Assembly (NCBI RefSeq): GCF_019175285.1
Contig: NC_056524.1
Coordinates: forward strand, 101,712,921 to 101,776,920
Source: Sceloporus undulatus
Lineage: Eukaryota; Chordata; Lepidosauria; Squamata; Phrynosomatidae
Direction: 5' to 3'
DNA: 64,000 nucleotides
In this document: piece after piece, positions 45,714 to 57,880 of the stretch
Numbering within the stretch: position 1 is the stretch's first letter
How the letters are laid out: each line of letters starts with the position of its first letter
The notes under the pieces: generated by a model
The model's input: the letters and a program-made list of their open reading frames with translations, nothing else
What the model was told of the DNA's origin: nothing
Database searches by the model: none
Program-made: the position numbers and the translations under genes

Positions 45714-48700
45714 TGCTTAGGCATAATACTTTTTATTGGTTATAGCACAACATAAGTATTCAAAATAAACTTAATACAGAGAGTTTAAAAGCTGTTGTAC
45801 CAAGCTATTAAGATAAACAAATCACCATAATACGTCCTTCTGTGGTTTTTTAGATCAAATTATGACTCAATAAATAAAAACAAGACTTCCATCCTTTCTT
45901 GGGGTAGTTACATCAAATCACTTCCGCTAGAGGTTACCTAACAGGACTAAGAAAAAAAGCTGAAGAGGAAAAGAAACATTCATGAGTCTTGACATTCATG
46001 TCAAGAGAACACTCTAGTCTTTATAACAAATTATCCATGCAAATCCAATTGTATCATAGACAAACGAGTTCTGCTTGAAGGCTCTAAAACCAATCCACTA
46101 GATAACTGAAAACAAATGGAAAAATTACTTCTACCCTTAGATCTCAGTTTAAAACCAGTGATTATATAGTGGTTTAAAAGAGAAAAGCCAGAGAGGGCAA
46201 TAGAAAGTGAGGCATTTACAAAGCTCTGAAGAAATGAGACAACCGAAGATTATCCAACAGTTGTAGGAAACGGATCAACAACAGAAGTTGAAGATCAAGC
46301 AGTGGTCAAGGGTGAATTCAGGGGTTCTAGCCCAAACAAATTCACAAACAAGGCCCCTTTGTGAACAACTGTACATCTCCCATGGCACGGCTGAGTTAAG
46401 GGTCTTGGGGAAAGATTGAAGTATATCCATCTTTGGGATTCATATTTCAAAGCTAGCTTTATTCAATTCCCATTCCCACCCCACCCCCGAACATGTACCA
46501 CACTTTCCCATTCTTCTTTCTCCTAACCACTATAGTTAACATTGCAAGAAATCTTGTCTAAGTCTCATACTCTTCGATCTCTCGCAATCCAATATCCCAA
46601 GACGGGGTTTTGTCCGTTTTCCACTTTTGGCAATCAATCCTTGCTGCGGTTATACAATATAATAAAACTCTCCAACATCGTTTCTCATCATGGTTTTTTA
46701 AGTAAAGATGTCATATTTAAAAGGTAGAGCATGGGATCGTGGGGTATATTTATTTTAAACATCTTGCATAGTATCGTGAACAAGCCTCCAAAATGACTGA
46801 ATTTCCTTACATGTCCACCAAATGTGAATCATACCACCTCTTTCATATCCACACCTCCAACAATTCCCCATTTTCCTGAGCCATAAGTTTTTTTTAATTT
46901 CCCAAGTAGTGCAGTACCATCTGTTAGGCATTTTCATTAGATTTTCCTTAGCTCTTGGAGCTATTCGTAAACTTATAAGTGTTAGCCCAGGCATTATGCC
47001 ACTCCTCAACATTTATTTCGGGTCCAACATCCCAGCCCATTTGACCAATAGTCCTTAATACGTCGTTTTCTAGTATTCTACTTTTAAGCAGTGTGTAGAA
47101 CGTGATATTTTTTTTATATCAGGCTGCCAAATAACAAAATCCAGTTCATTCGTCGTGGTTTCAATCCCTCCATGATCTTTATCTTCTTAAATTGCATTTT
47201 GATTTGAAGAATAACTAAACCAAGTGCAAATGATATCCCTCTTCGATAAGTCCTCTCTAGTTGTTAAATCCATATTCCACCTAATGGTTTTAAAACTAAG
47301 AAATCCGTATAGGAAAGCCAGTTGTTGTTGTCTTTAATTTGCCAGTTAGAAAAAAAGGCTTCCTGGGGAGACGTTCCAAATCGGAATCTTAAAGTAAAAA
47401 AGTTCTTTAATTTTGTGTCCAGGCCAATATACGTGTTTCCTGAAAGGGTGGTTAAATAAAAGTCTTATCATTAACTGATTTAGTTATACACATAGATACA
47501 ACATGCCAACCATAGTTAGTTGTATGTCTTCAAAATCTATACTCTCGTGATCGTCTAATTTTATCCAACTTTGAATCCACATTAATGAGCAAGACCAATA
47601 GTAAGATTTTGATCGGGGAGGCCGGACCACCATGGCTTTCGAATCTTTAAATTATTCCAATTTAATCCTGGGTTTGGAGCCTTTCCACACGTATTGTTTC
47701 AAATCTCTTCCCTTTCCAAAATTTTTTTACATGTTTATTTCAATTGGTAAATTTAGAAACAAAAACATAATTGGGGTTAAACCTTCATTTGTGTAACCGC
47801 AATCCTCCTAAAATTGACAGGTTTAAATATTCCATCTAGCTAATTTTTCTTTGATTTCTTTCCATACTGTTATAGTTGTTGTCAAAAAGTTGTCTGTTAT
47901 CGTTGGTTAGTATAACACCTAAATACCTAATCTGTTTTTCAATCTTAAACCAGATTTCTCCACTAACTTTCGTTTTTCCTCATTATTTAAGTTTTTAGTG
48001 ATTATGACGGTTTTATTTTTATTATTTTAACCCTGCGTTTTTGCCAAATTGATTAAAGGCTCCTGTTGGAATGTGTCTAGATTAACTAATGGGTCGTCCA
48101 ATAAGAGTCGCCACATCGTCCGCAAACGCCTTGGCTTTTAACATGCTTTCCTTTACTTTTGATTCCTACAAATTTGTCATTGTGGTTATGGGCCAACCAT
48201 CAAAATTTCATTGCCGAAATAAATAACAGAGGGGACAGGGGGCATCCTTGTCTCACACCCCTCTGATTTCAAATTCTTGGTTTTATGATCATTAATCCAA
48301 AGGAAAGCTCTTTGTCTAGTGTAGATTTGTTGTATAATGTTGATAAATCTTTCATCTATATTCATATCTTTTAAAACTTTTCAACAAAAAATCCCATCTT
48401 AACATCAAAAGCTTTCTCCATATGACTGTAACAGTGCGAACTTTTCTTTCTTGATGGATTGGTAATAGTGGAGGGTTCACAATCGATCTAATATTATATC
48501 TAATTGGTCTCCCGGGAAGAAACCTGCTGAGCTTTACCAATTAGTTATTTTAGATGTTTTTAAATCTGGCAGCAAGGATGTCCATGTACATTTTATAATC
48601 AACATTAAGTAAACTAATGGGTCGTAATTTGAGAGTTTAGTGTCGTCTTGCCTGGTTTAGGAGTAACCGAAATCCAGCTAACTGCCAAGTATGAGGTGTT

Positions 48701-50460
48701 CCTTCTTTTTCTATAGAATTATAATAAGGCGTGCAGAGGATCCAGTAATCTGACTTAAACAATTTATAAAAAGCAGAAGAATGCCATCAACCCCAGGAGC
48801 TGTACCCTCCTTTAATCTCCCTATTGCGTCCCAGTATTGTCGGTTAGATATCTTCCTTGTCTAGGGCAATCCCTCGTTCTGGGGGATTTCTTAATATTTT
48901 TAGACTTTAAATATTGGTTAATAGAATCTCCTGAAGTTTCCTCAGTTTCTGATCATACAATAATTGTAATAATGTTCTAATGCTTTCGCAATTTCTTTCT
49001 GGTCTGTAATGATTTATCACCAAGATTAATTTTAGCAAGAGCTTTTTTGTACTAGTCCCGCTAATTTCCTCGCGAGCCATTTCCCTGCTTTGTGTACTAT
49101 GCTCAAAAATATTGTTAAGATTGTCTCAGATCTGTGGCAATTCTCATAATTTTGGCTTGTTTGTCTTTGGAGAATTTTAATTTAACATTTGAAGTTTTTC
49201 ATATTAGGGTGATGTAGCAATTCCTCCTCTGTCTTTTTTTAAAGACTCAGAGTTTTCTTTTCCTTGGCTCGTCTTTCCTTCTTAATTTCGTAATTTTCTT
49301 TTCATAAACAGGCCCCTAAAAACGGCCTTGCCCGCATCCCAAACAAACTTCGTAGGAGTTTCGGGAACAGAGTTCAAACAAAAGTAACTTTTGATCGCTT
49401 CCTTTCATATAATCCACAAATGTTTCATCTCTAAATAAACTCATTCTGTAATTTCCACAAACATACCTTTTTTTGCTTCTAAGTCCAATGTCAATCAATA
49501 AGACGGGTCTGAAATGGCTCGGGGTCTATTCCATTTTTTTAAACTTTGATAGCTAAATTTCTTGAAACCAAAATAAGTCATTCTGACCACGCTTTATGAA
49601 CACTTGAAAAAAAGGTGAAACCAGGTTTTTCATTATTCTTATAAGTCCATAGATCTTCCAATTCAGATTCAGATCATGTCAAACACAACTTTTCAGGTAA
49701 TTTCCTTGAGTTCTATTGTTTCATACNNNNNNNNNNNNNNNNNNNNNNNNNAAAAAAAAGTCTCTCAAGTCCAGCTGAGTCAACTCTAAATCTGGGTTAC
49801 CTAATGAGGTGTTAATTAAAGACCAATTCCCAGCGCTGCTATCAAAGTTCTTCTCAGGTTAATTATAATCCAAAAAATACTTAAAACAAACTTTGTAGGT
49901 CGCTCTACCAAATTACTTCTGAATTCTTCTCTTTCTCCTCCAGCAAAATATAACAAGGCAACAAAGAAAGGCGTTTTCTAAAGTGTCTTCAAACTCTAGG
50001 GGAAAAAAAGTTCAATACCTGCCTCTTTTAAACAGAGGCTCCTTCTCCTGTGTATTCACTTCAACAAAACTGAGGAGAGGCAATTATTCCACTAGTTCTT
50101 TTCTCCCAAGATATAACTTATATTCTTATTACCCTGCTTGAGTCTTCACAGGGTTCCTTATCTTGTGGGGAGAATAATTGCTAAGGCAAATGTCTCAGAC
50201 GAAATCCTTCACGCCGGCTGTCGAACAGCTTTCTTGCAGGCTCTCCCCTCTCCCCTGCAATGGCTCCCCGGTGCAGGTGAAAGAAAGGAAAACCTCTCGA
50301 GCTCTTGCCTGACCCTCTTTCCCCTCTCTCTCTGACTGGGGGGTACTCCAAAATAAACCCTTAGATGGTAAAAATATATTGGAGTATTTGCGAACAGAGA
50401 AAAGGGAGACAGAGCAAATCCAGCTTGCCTCCGTATGCCTCGGCTCCTCCCCCGGAAGTC
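45714..50460 (-). mobile_element. Nearly full-length L1 LINE inserted in the Gypsy element
   Basis: Minus-strand L1. The 5' end near 50460 reads GACTTCCGGGGGAGGAGCCG, as in L1 5' UTRs; the 3' end near 45714 has AATAAA and a short A-rich tail. ORF2 pieces include an EKAFD-WDFL-like RT segment (about 48540-48352) and the C-terminal NCWRCGYERGGMIHIWWTCK (47012-46755). The insert is flanked by CCCTCTTAAG at 45704-45713 and 50461-50470, a 10-bp target duplication. Many frame breaks and the N gap at 49727-49751 lie inside it. Confidence 0.8.
49727..49751. other. Assembly gap (25 N)
   Basis: Run of 25 N bases inside the L1; the true missing length is unknown. Confidence 0.99.
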
Positions 50461-50480
50461 CCCTCTTAAGGCTTTTGAGA

Positions 50481-50975
50481 TCACCAGTTGTTCCTCGCTT
50501 CCCTCCCACCAGTCGCTGGTGGGACCCGATAGAGTAGATCCCCTCTCAGCTCAAAATGGGGTCTCGCTTCTCCCATCCCCACCTGACCTTGCCTCAAAGC
50601 CTCTCTCAGAACAGGATCATCTTGCTGCCATGCCACCACCTGAGCCCTCCTTACTCCAGCCAGGTCTAACACCAGAGGGCCGGCGAGGGTGTCCCCCTCT
50701 AAGCCCTCCGCCTCCTGAAGCAACTGCTGCCACTCTGGCCAATCCCGTCCCAGCAGAGCCTCCCGCCTTAACGTAGGGACTACCCCGACCTTGAGTCTCC
50801 GGGCCCGCCCTTCCACCTCTATCCACACCCACACTGCCTTATAAGGTTTCAGATCCCCATGAATACACCGGACATTCACCGCATGGGCCACCCCAACCCC
50901 AGGGGCTTCCCGTACCAATGTCTGACTACATCCTGAGTCTGCCAAAGCCTTCACTTCCTTCCCATTTACCCTCAT
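50481..50975 (-). mobile_element. Gypsy protease region (fossil)
   Basis: The open stretch continues directly after gag. It holds the aspartic-protease motif ALADSGCSQTLV and the LLGRDWPEW segment, followed by DDPVLREAL and ELRGDLLYRVPP, wording that normally precedes the integrase zinc domain. Confidence 0.75.
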
Positions 50976-52079
50976 TCACACTACCCGGGCCGGTGATGGC
51001 CCTCTACTTACCTGAGCCGCCTCCCAGGAATCTGCCCATGAACACTCCATCACAGGGCAGTCTCGCCAAACATGCCCTTCCATGCCACAAGTATAACAAA
51101 CCAGGGGCTTGCGCGTAATCTCTTTAGACGCTGACTCTCGAGCCCCTTTTACCATCCCCACGTCTGCCTTCGGGGTATCGGGCTCCAAACGAGGTGCCCC
51201 GGCTCCAGGTTCCAGTCTCCCCACTCCTCTTCCGATCCCAGGAGGCCCTTTTCCGCCCCGAACCGGGAACCCTTCCACCGCCCGACGACTCCTTCCTCCT
51301 TTACACTCTTCTGCTGCCGAGAACGCCTCCATCAGTGCCACCGCAGCTTCTAAGTTTTTGGGCTGATGGCAGCGGACCCGATTCTGAGCCTGTAGCGGAA
51401 GAGCCCCAACAAACTGCTCAACGAGGACGAGCTCTGCTACTTCAACCGCGGACCTTTCCCCAGGCTTGAGCCACCGCAACCCACTCGCCCGAATCCTCTG
51501 CCCTAGAGTCCGTGGGTGTATCCCCAGTCGCCACCTCAGCTCCCTCAGGCGTAACCGGTAAGCCTCCTCCGAGATGTTGAGGGTTTGCAAAATAGTCGCT
51601 TTCACTTTGTCATAGTCTCGGACATCTTCGACCGCCATAGTATCCACTGCTTCCTGGGCCGGGCCGGTAAGACAGGGCGTCAAAATCAGGGCCCATTGTT
51701 CACAAGGCCACTGGGCTGCAGCAGCCACCCTCTCAAAGGTATTGAGGAAGGCCTCCACATCATCCTGGGGCCCCATTTTCATAAGTTTCAATGGGTTTAA
51801 CTCCACAGTCAGGCCCCGATCCTGGTTCTCTCCTGCTGCCGGCCGAGGGACCCTACACAGCTCTGTCAATTGAGTCACCAACTGAGCTTGTGCTTGCTGC
51901 TGGGTTTTGCACACCTGCTCCAACACCCGCGTCTGCTGAGCGGAAACATGCTGGAGCAAAAGTTGCTGTTGCTCCGTGAACCATGCAAAGAGTTGCTCCT
52001 GGGTGGGCCTTGACCCCTCCCTAGGGGCGGTGCCCGCATTCTCCACCAATGTGGGCGGGGCTGGCGTTCCAGGCTGCAT
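50976..52079 (-). mobile_element. Gypsy gag with SCAN-like capsid part and CCHC knuckle (fossil)
   Basis: 367-codon frame, open over its length. N-terminal Gln-rich, probably coiled region (about residues 25-75); capsid region with a SCAN-like stretch (about 170-255: EEAYRLRLRELRWR, VAELVLVEQFVGALP, NLEAAVALMEAF); zinc knuckle CYTCGMEGHVWRDC near residue 330. Gmr1-like Gypsy capsids are the known source of the SCAN domain of vertebrate zinc-finger proteins. Confidence 0.8.
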
Positions 52080-52107
52080 GCTGCCCTAGGAAAAGTTCTG
52101 GCCCACG

Positions 52108-52794
52108 TGTGAAACAAACTTACTGGACTCACGTTTGCTGCAACAGTGTTCTTTAATGCACCAACAGAACTACTCTTCCCTTTCCCTTGTGCCAACAAAC
52201 AAAAGCCCAATTGGTCAACAAGTCTCCCTTTCCTAAGTCCTGGGAGTCAACACTTTAGTCCACCCTCTTCTCGGCCCCGGCGTCCTCAGGGTCTCGGCCT
52301 TTCCACCCTCCAGAGTGCTTTTCTAAGGGTTCCCAGTCGGCCTTGTCGTGTTCCTGGGGAGGAGGGCCAAACTTCCACCTCTCCTCTTTTGGGTCCCACC
52401 ACTCCCACTCCAGATCCCTGGCCGGCAGTCGTGCCCACTCCTCCTCGTCCAAGTAGGAATAGACACCCTCTGTCCGCGGGTTCTGCAACTCTACCTCCTG
52501 GTGAGGTCCACGCCTTCAGAAGCTGGGTCTGGTTTGGAGAGACACTGGGACACCGTCCCTCCCTGGGCTCCTCTTGACCTGCACTGTCCCTCTCTCGTCT
52601 GCTGCTCCCCGACCTCGTCTTCCGCGATGTCTCCCTCTCCCCACGCACCACTGTCCCTCCTCCTTTATTTCCCCCTCGGGGACCCTTGGCTCCTTCCTCT
52701 CTAGCTCCGCCCCGTGGAACATCCCTCCCTCCTCTTCCACCTGGCCCACTTCTGCCCTCTCAGCTCTCCCAGCTTCAGGGCTCCCCTCACTACA
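52108..52794 (-). repeat. LTR of the Gypsy element, 687 bp
   Basis: Bounded by TG (plus-strand 52108) and CA (52794). In element orientation it has AATAAA/ATTAAA-like signals near its end, and gag starts 28 bp beyond. Open frames on both strands inside it reflect its G/C-rich composition. The partner LTR is not seen. Confidence 0.65.
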
Positions 52795-53044
52795 CCAGCA
52801 AATCCATTTAACTTTTATTGTGGTACCATCTAGGTACCACATCTAGGTCTTTCAAATGTTCTTGGACCAGTGTGCATTTTCCATGTGAAACCTCCTGGTG
52901 TTCCAAAAGTCATAATGACTTCTTAAAACATGCTTGACTCTAGATATCAAATATGAAAATATGAAACCTCATATTCAGCAAGAGGAGTGTAGGGTATGAT
53001 AACACTATCTTAAGGGGGGCAGTAAGATACTCAGAAGTAGCCTA

Positions 53045-53225
53045 AATACCCTAAAGGCACCAGATCCCATCTGGTTTTGAAAACTAAACAGGGTCAGCTC
53101 TGGTTAGTAATTGGATGAGAGACACCAATAAATGCCAGGTGCTGTAGGCTATATTTCTGAGGAAGGAACTGACAAAACCACCTCTGAATATTCCTTCACT
53201 AAGAAAACTCTATGAAATTCTTAAG
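53045..53225 (+). mobile_element. 5S-rRNA-derived SINE (5S-Sauria type)
   Basis: Plus-strand 5S-like head: CCAGATCCCATCTGGTTTTG, AAACAGGGTCAGCTCTGGTT, TTGGATGAGAGAC and GGTGCTGTAGGCT, the last closely matching the 3' end of vertebrate 5S rRNA. The tail (GGAAGGAACTGACAAAACCA CCTCTGAATATTCCTT) matches the copy at 4720-4945 in reverse. Confidence 0.8.
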
Positions 53226-54837
53226 CTGACAGGTGACTAGAAAACACATGCACATGTGACTCAGAAAGATCATTGTGGATCAAGTATAGCATTCCTAATA
53301 TTATGAACATTTACTGCTCTCTGATTTGGTTTGGATCCCAACTCAGCAATCATAATCTAGGTCTATTTGCTATTTGTCTATAATCTGGCTGGCTTAATCT
53401 ACTCTCTAGGGTCTGCTAAATCTCCAAATGTTATGCAGCAAACCAGCATACAATTCTTCGTGAGAAAAACTCCTGAAAAGAGTTGTGGTGAAACCAGAAA
53501 GTCCAAGGTTGATGAGTTCAAAAGTATACAAAATTACCTGCTGAGCCAGCTATGTCAGGGTTTTAACTGGAGTGGTGTTTGGGAAACAGTCATCTGTGAC
53601 CATGACCACTCGCAGACTGTGATGTTTACTACATTCCTGTCCCACTAATCTCTTTTTATCTGTGGCATGGGACATAAGTCATTACTGCTTTAGATTCCTT
53701 CTCTTGCCGTGAAAAGTCATTTCATTGTCCTCAGTCTTTGGACTTTTTCAAATGAGGCTTGAAAAGTGGAATTAGAGCAGGTTAGCAGTGTTTGTGGCCA
53801 TACCTTATCACAGTCATAATGTGTGACTGTAGTCCATCAACTGCTGGAACAACTTTATTCAGCAGATGTTTTCCTTTCCACACATCTGGTTATGATCCCT
53901 ATGTCTGATACACAAACTTTATTTCTCCCAGCCTCAGCAACAGGATATCATAAGCCATCATCCTGCATTTACATACATACCTTTCAACACATGGCATGAT
54001 CATACCTGGACCATGTTCTTGACGTATCAGAGTATTAAAGGATTATTTAAAATTGGATTAATGTCTGAAAGGAGCAGCTTTGCCTTAGAAATGGTTGAAC
54101 CTTATGTGTGCCAACAACAACAGAATTGAATTGCGTGCACATTTTTTAGCAAGGGCAGATCAGACTCTCATCACATTTTGATGTTCTGAAACAATACACA
54201 TTACAATCTAAAGATGGAAATCCTTCTAAAACCTTGAGTGAAATGACATATCGTAAATCAACATGCACATTTCTGTAGCAACATGTCCTAAAGTTTTTCT
54301 AGATTGAATTGCTTCTTTGGCATCTGAGGGTATTCTTTGTGTGTTATCCTCCATAATTGCTACTTTGCAAATCAGCAGACATATCTATTGGCCCAGAAGC
54401 TATAAAAAGTATACCTAATTGTTTGGAAATTGTTGTGTCTTTCCCTGCTAGCTTTCACAAGTACATAGTTTTATGCTCTCACACAGTTCCCACATTTTTC
54501 AGACTATGATTCTTTGTAAATATAGCCCAGTGTAAAACTCCAGTGTCTTGCTTAGGTGCACACAACAGCAGCAGTCAACCTGGAAGCAGTAGGAACATAT
54601 TAACTAATAGTTTCCCAGTGCAGTGGCCATGCTGGATGTGGAAGGGGTGTACCTGTGCCTTCATGCCAACCAGCCTGTAAGTATAACTATTGCATTGTCT
54701 AAATAGCACACAAAGCAGTTACTCACTCAATCCCTCTTTGTTCTCCATCTTTGGAGCTTATCCCATTAACAAATATACCAGCGTATCTCTTCCAGCCTGA
54801 ATTCAGGATCCGGGATGCCCCCGGATGTTATCATATC
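53226..54837. other. Intergenic, nothing recognised
   Basis: Ordinary unique-looking sequence without long frames or clear repeats. Confidence 0.5.
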
Positions 54838-55279
54838 TAAGGCCCCATTCCCACTGGCTTATAAAGTGGATCAAGACGTGGATTATAGGGGCATCGTTCC
54901 CATTTGAGCGTGCATTTGATTATCATTGCGCCAATTTAGTTCCCATTGGAATTCAGATCTGATCCCCATGTATTCGATTTTTCCTTGGAAAACCCAAATC
55001 AGTGGTGGATAAACTGGTTTTAAAGGGGTGCACATTTTTAGAAATTTTTCCTGCACCGCCTGAGTCCGATTCGGGGCAAATGAATGGGAACGACAAAGGT
55101 GTCTGATTCGGGAACTTGGGGATGGGAGGAGCAGTGCTTAAGGGACTGGTCTAGGGGTGTCTCCCACTTTGTTTTCTTTCCTGCATTACTGGCGCCATTT
55201 TCTCCCACTTGCATAGCCTTTCCCCCGGTGGAGAGGGAAACAGGGTAAGGTGATCACTTGTGTAGACAATTTTTTTTTA

Positions 55280-57880
55280 AATTAAGCTTTCGATCGCTTA
55301 GGTGCTCTGTCAGGTGTCCAAACATATCAAACTGCTATATTGACCTCCAAGTACGGTAAAAACATTGTCAGTCTTTATGCTTCTGTTGAAAATACTCCAA
55401 ACTCATTAGCAGCTGATCTTATGATAGAGGTTTCTTGTCTTCCCCTTTGGCCTCCGGTTTCGCACTCAGAGATAAAGAGTCTTATCACTCAACTCAAACC
55501 AGCTCGTGCCCTGGGTGCAGACTATATAACTGGTGAAGTACTTAAAAATAATCTTGATTGGTGGGTTCCGGTCCTCTCTAAATTATTTATGGCCATTGAT
55601 AGATCTGCTTCCATTCCAAAAGACTGGGGCTTGGCCATCATAATCCTGAAATATAAAAAAGGTAATAGATCCAATCCCTCTAATTTTCGACCAATTAGTC
55701 TCTTGAGTTTGGTGAGTAAGTTGTACACAAAACACCTTTTAAATAAGTTTTTAGATTGGCTCGAGTCCGAATATATTTTGCTGGCTGAACAGGCAGGCTT
55801 TAGGCCTGGACGATCCACTATTGACCATGCAATGATATTGCAATATCTTGTTGAGAAATACCTCCATTATGGTCAACCATTATATGCGGCATTTATAGAT
55901 TTTAAGTCCACCTTTGATTCAGTTAATAGATCTAGATTGTGGGAGAAACTATTGAGCACTAATATAGATAAAAGACTCCTCTTGCTTCTTATTAAGATCC
56001 ATGAGAATTCTAATATTAAGGTCAGATGCAGTCTCCAAGGACATGTTTCCAAGGCAATTCCTGTTAAGACGGGTGTAAGGCAAGGATGGTCGGTTACAGA
56101 CCGCCACTTTGAGGCGGTCTGCCGGCTCTGCTGTTTGCTCCACGAGGGAGCCACAGCAGCCAAACCACGCGACTCCCTCGCGGAGCAAAAAAGAAGCTCC
56201 AAAATGGAGCTTCTTCCTCTGGTGCACTTATGACGCTGCGAAACGCCAATGGCGCACTCGCGACATCATAAGCGCCGCGCGACATGCGGACGCACAGCGT
56301 CTGCTACGTCAATATGGCGGCAGCCGTGTGGCATGGCCGCTGCCATATTATACGTATTGACTACGTACTAGGGTTAGGGGGGTGCGGAAGCACCGCCCCT
56401 TCCTAACCCTAATACGTAGTCAATACGTATTTTATGGCGGTTTGTAACCCACTGATGTGTCGTAGCCCCCACTTTATTTAATTTTTACATTAATTCCCTT
56501 GTTTCTGCCTTGAACAATCTTTCTTTTCATCCTCCAAAGCTGGCTAATAAGCATATCAACTCATTGTTCTATGCAGATGATGTCGTTATCCTCTCATTAT
56601 CCCCCATCAGACTTAAAAGAGCCCTAAATTCTCTTGCTTTGTTCTGTAAAGAGGAGAAATTAACAATTAACTCCTCTAAGACTGAGATTCTTACTTTTGC
56701 TCACCGCCCCAAATTGAGACAATGGAGACTTGATAGACAACACATAGAGCAGGTTAAGACTTTCAAATATCTAGGGATTGTATTTCATACCTCTGGTAGG
56801 AGAACAACCCATTCAGAACTTGTCATCAGTAATGCCCAAAGAACTATAACGGCTATTTTAAGATTTTTTTTCATTTTATTCTGGCCGCAATCAAACTGTT
56901 TAATGCCAAGGTTCGCCCTCAATTGCTATACAGAGCCCATTTGGAACCATATAGTAACATAAATGTAATTGAACGTGCGCAAACTAAGTTCCTTAGGAGA
57001 ATCTTTCAGGTTGCCCATTGTGTTCCGAACGCTGTTCTTAGAAGGGAGGCTGGGACTATTAAAATAGAATCTAGTCTGTGGATTAGTATACTCACCTATT
57101 AGCAAAAATTGCATAAAACTTCTGGAGGTCTGACAAATTTAATTTTCCTGGATTCATTTAAATCCACTTGGGAAATTTCCCTTCCTAAGAAATTAAATGA
57201 GCTTGGTCACAATAAAAATAAAATTTTAAAGCTCGACGCCGATAGAGCTAAATCTACTATTAAACAAAAAATCCTAGAAGCAGAAAGATACGTGGACTCC
57301 ACTTCCCTCTCAAAATATGTTCAGTGCTCAAGTTTTGGTCCCCTCCCCAGCTCCATATCTGTTCCATGTTACCCTCCCGAAGTTCAGAAGGGCTCTAACT
57401 CTGGCACATTTCAATGTGCTGCCCACAGCCATGTTGGAAGGTAGATTTAAAAAAACACCTTTTGAAATCCGTTTTTGCCCATGTGGCTCGGGCACTGTTG
57501 AAACTAATGAGCATGTTTTCCTTTATTGTCAATTCTATAGAGACATTTGTCGCCAACTGATTAGCCCACTACTGAGTAAATTCCCAGGTAAACCTGACTC
57601 CTTCTACTGTATTTATGTTTCCTATTGGATAACAATGATTCTACAGTATCCCATAAGGTGGCTAAATTTTGTTACATTGTTTGTAAACTGCACCCTCAAC
57701 TGACAAATGGTCATTTTATTACCGTGTAGAAAGAACTGTTTGATACTGTACACGTACAGTCTACCATCAATTTATATTTTAATTTGTTATTGTTATATTG
57801 ATATGTTGCTTGTGTGATTTTGTTTTTGTACTGGTCAATGATCGAATAAATTTTATTACTTACTTATTATTACTATTACA
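55280..57880 (+). mobile_element. Non-LTR retrotransposon, Vingi/Ingi-like RT
   Basis: A 297-codon frame (55340 on) contains SNFRPISLLSLVSKLYTKHL, AEQAGFRPGRSTIDHA, YAAFIDFKSTFDSVNR and KTGVRQG. After an inserted MITE it resumes with PTLFNFYINSL and, in the frame from 56510, LFYADDVVILS, KLTINSSKTEILTF and FKYLGIVFHTSG. The 3' part has NVLPTAMLEGR and CPCGSGTVETNEHVFLYC. This is a LINE RT with a C-terminal zinc-knuckle-like region; clade assignment (Vingi-like) is my judgement. Ends in ATAAATTTTATTACTTACTT tail. Apart from the MITE there are a few frame breaks. Confidence 0.75.
56088..56453. mobile_element. MITE of the GTTACAGAC family inside the LINE, GAT TSD
   Basis: 366 bp with ends GGTCGGTTACAGACCGCC and (reverse complement) AGTGGGTTACAAACCGCC. 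GAT is at 56085-56087 and 56454-56456; the LINE's GVRQG-C-V-APTLFN reading is split exactly there. The right part has a long inverted repeat around TACGTATTGACTACGTA and CTAACCCTAATACGTAG. Confidence 0.9.

Larger units (their letters stand above)
44600..52794 (-). mobile_element. Gmr1-like Ty3/Gypsy retrotransposon, broken, split by L1
   Basis: Minus-strand fossil element. From its 5' side: an LTR (52108-52794), a probable primer site near 52104, gag (52079-50976), a protease region directly downstream, then integrase-related sequence (45703-44870) after a 4.7-kb L1 insertion. Integrase-type sequence follows protease without an intervening reverse transcriptase, the Gmr1-like order. RT/RNase H and the 3' LTR were not recognised; the lower end runs into the low-complexity block. 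Broken, with several breaks in the pol part. No age can be dated because only one LTR is seen. Confidence 0.75.

Noticed and set aside
52146-52846. Pro/Ser-rich plus-strand and charged minus-strand frames
   Set aside because: They lie in the LTR of the Gypsy fossil and overlap in several phases; no independent gene evidence.
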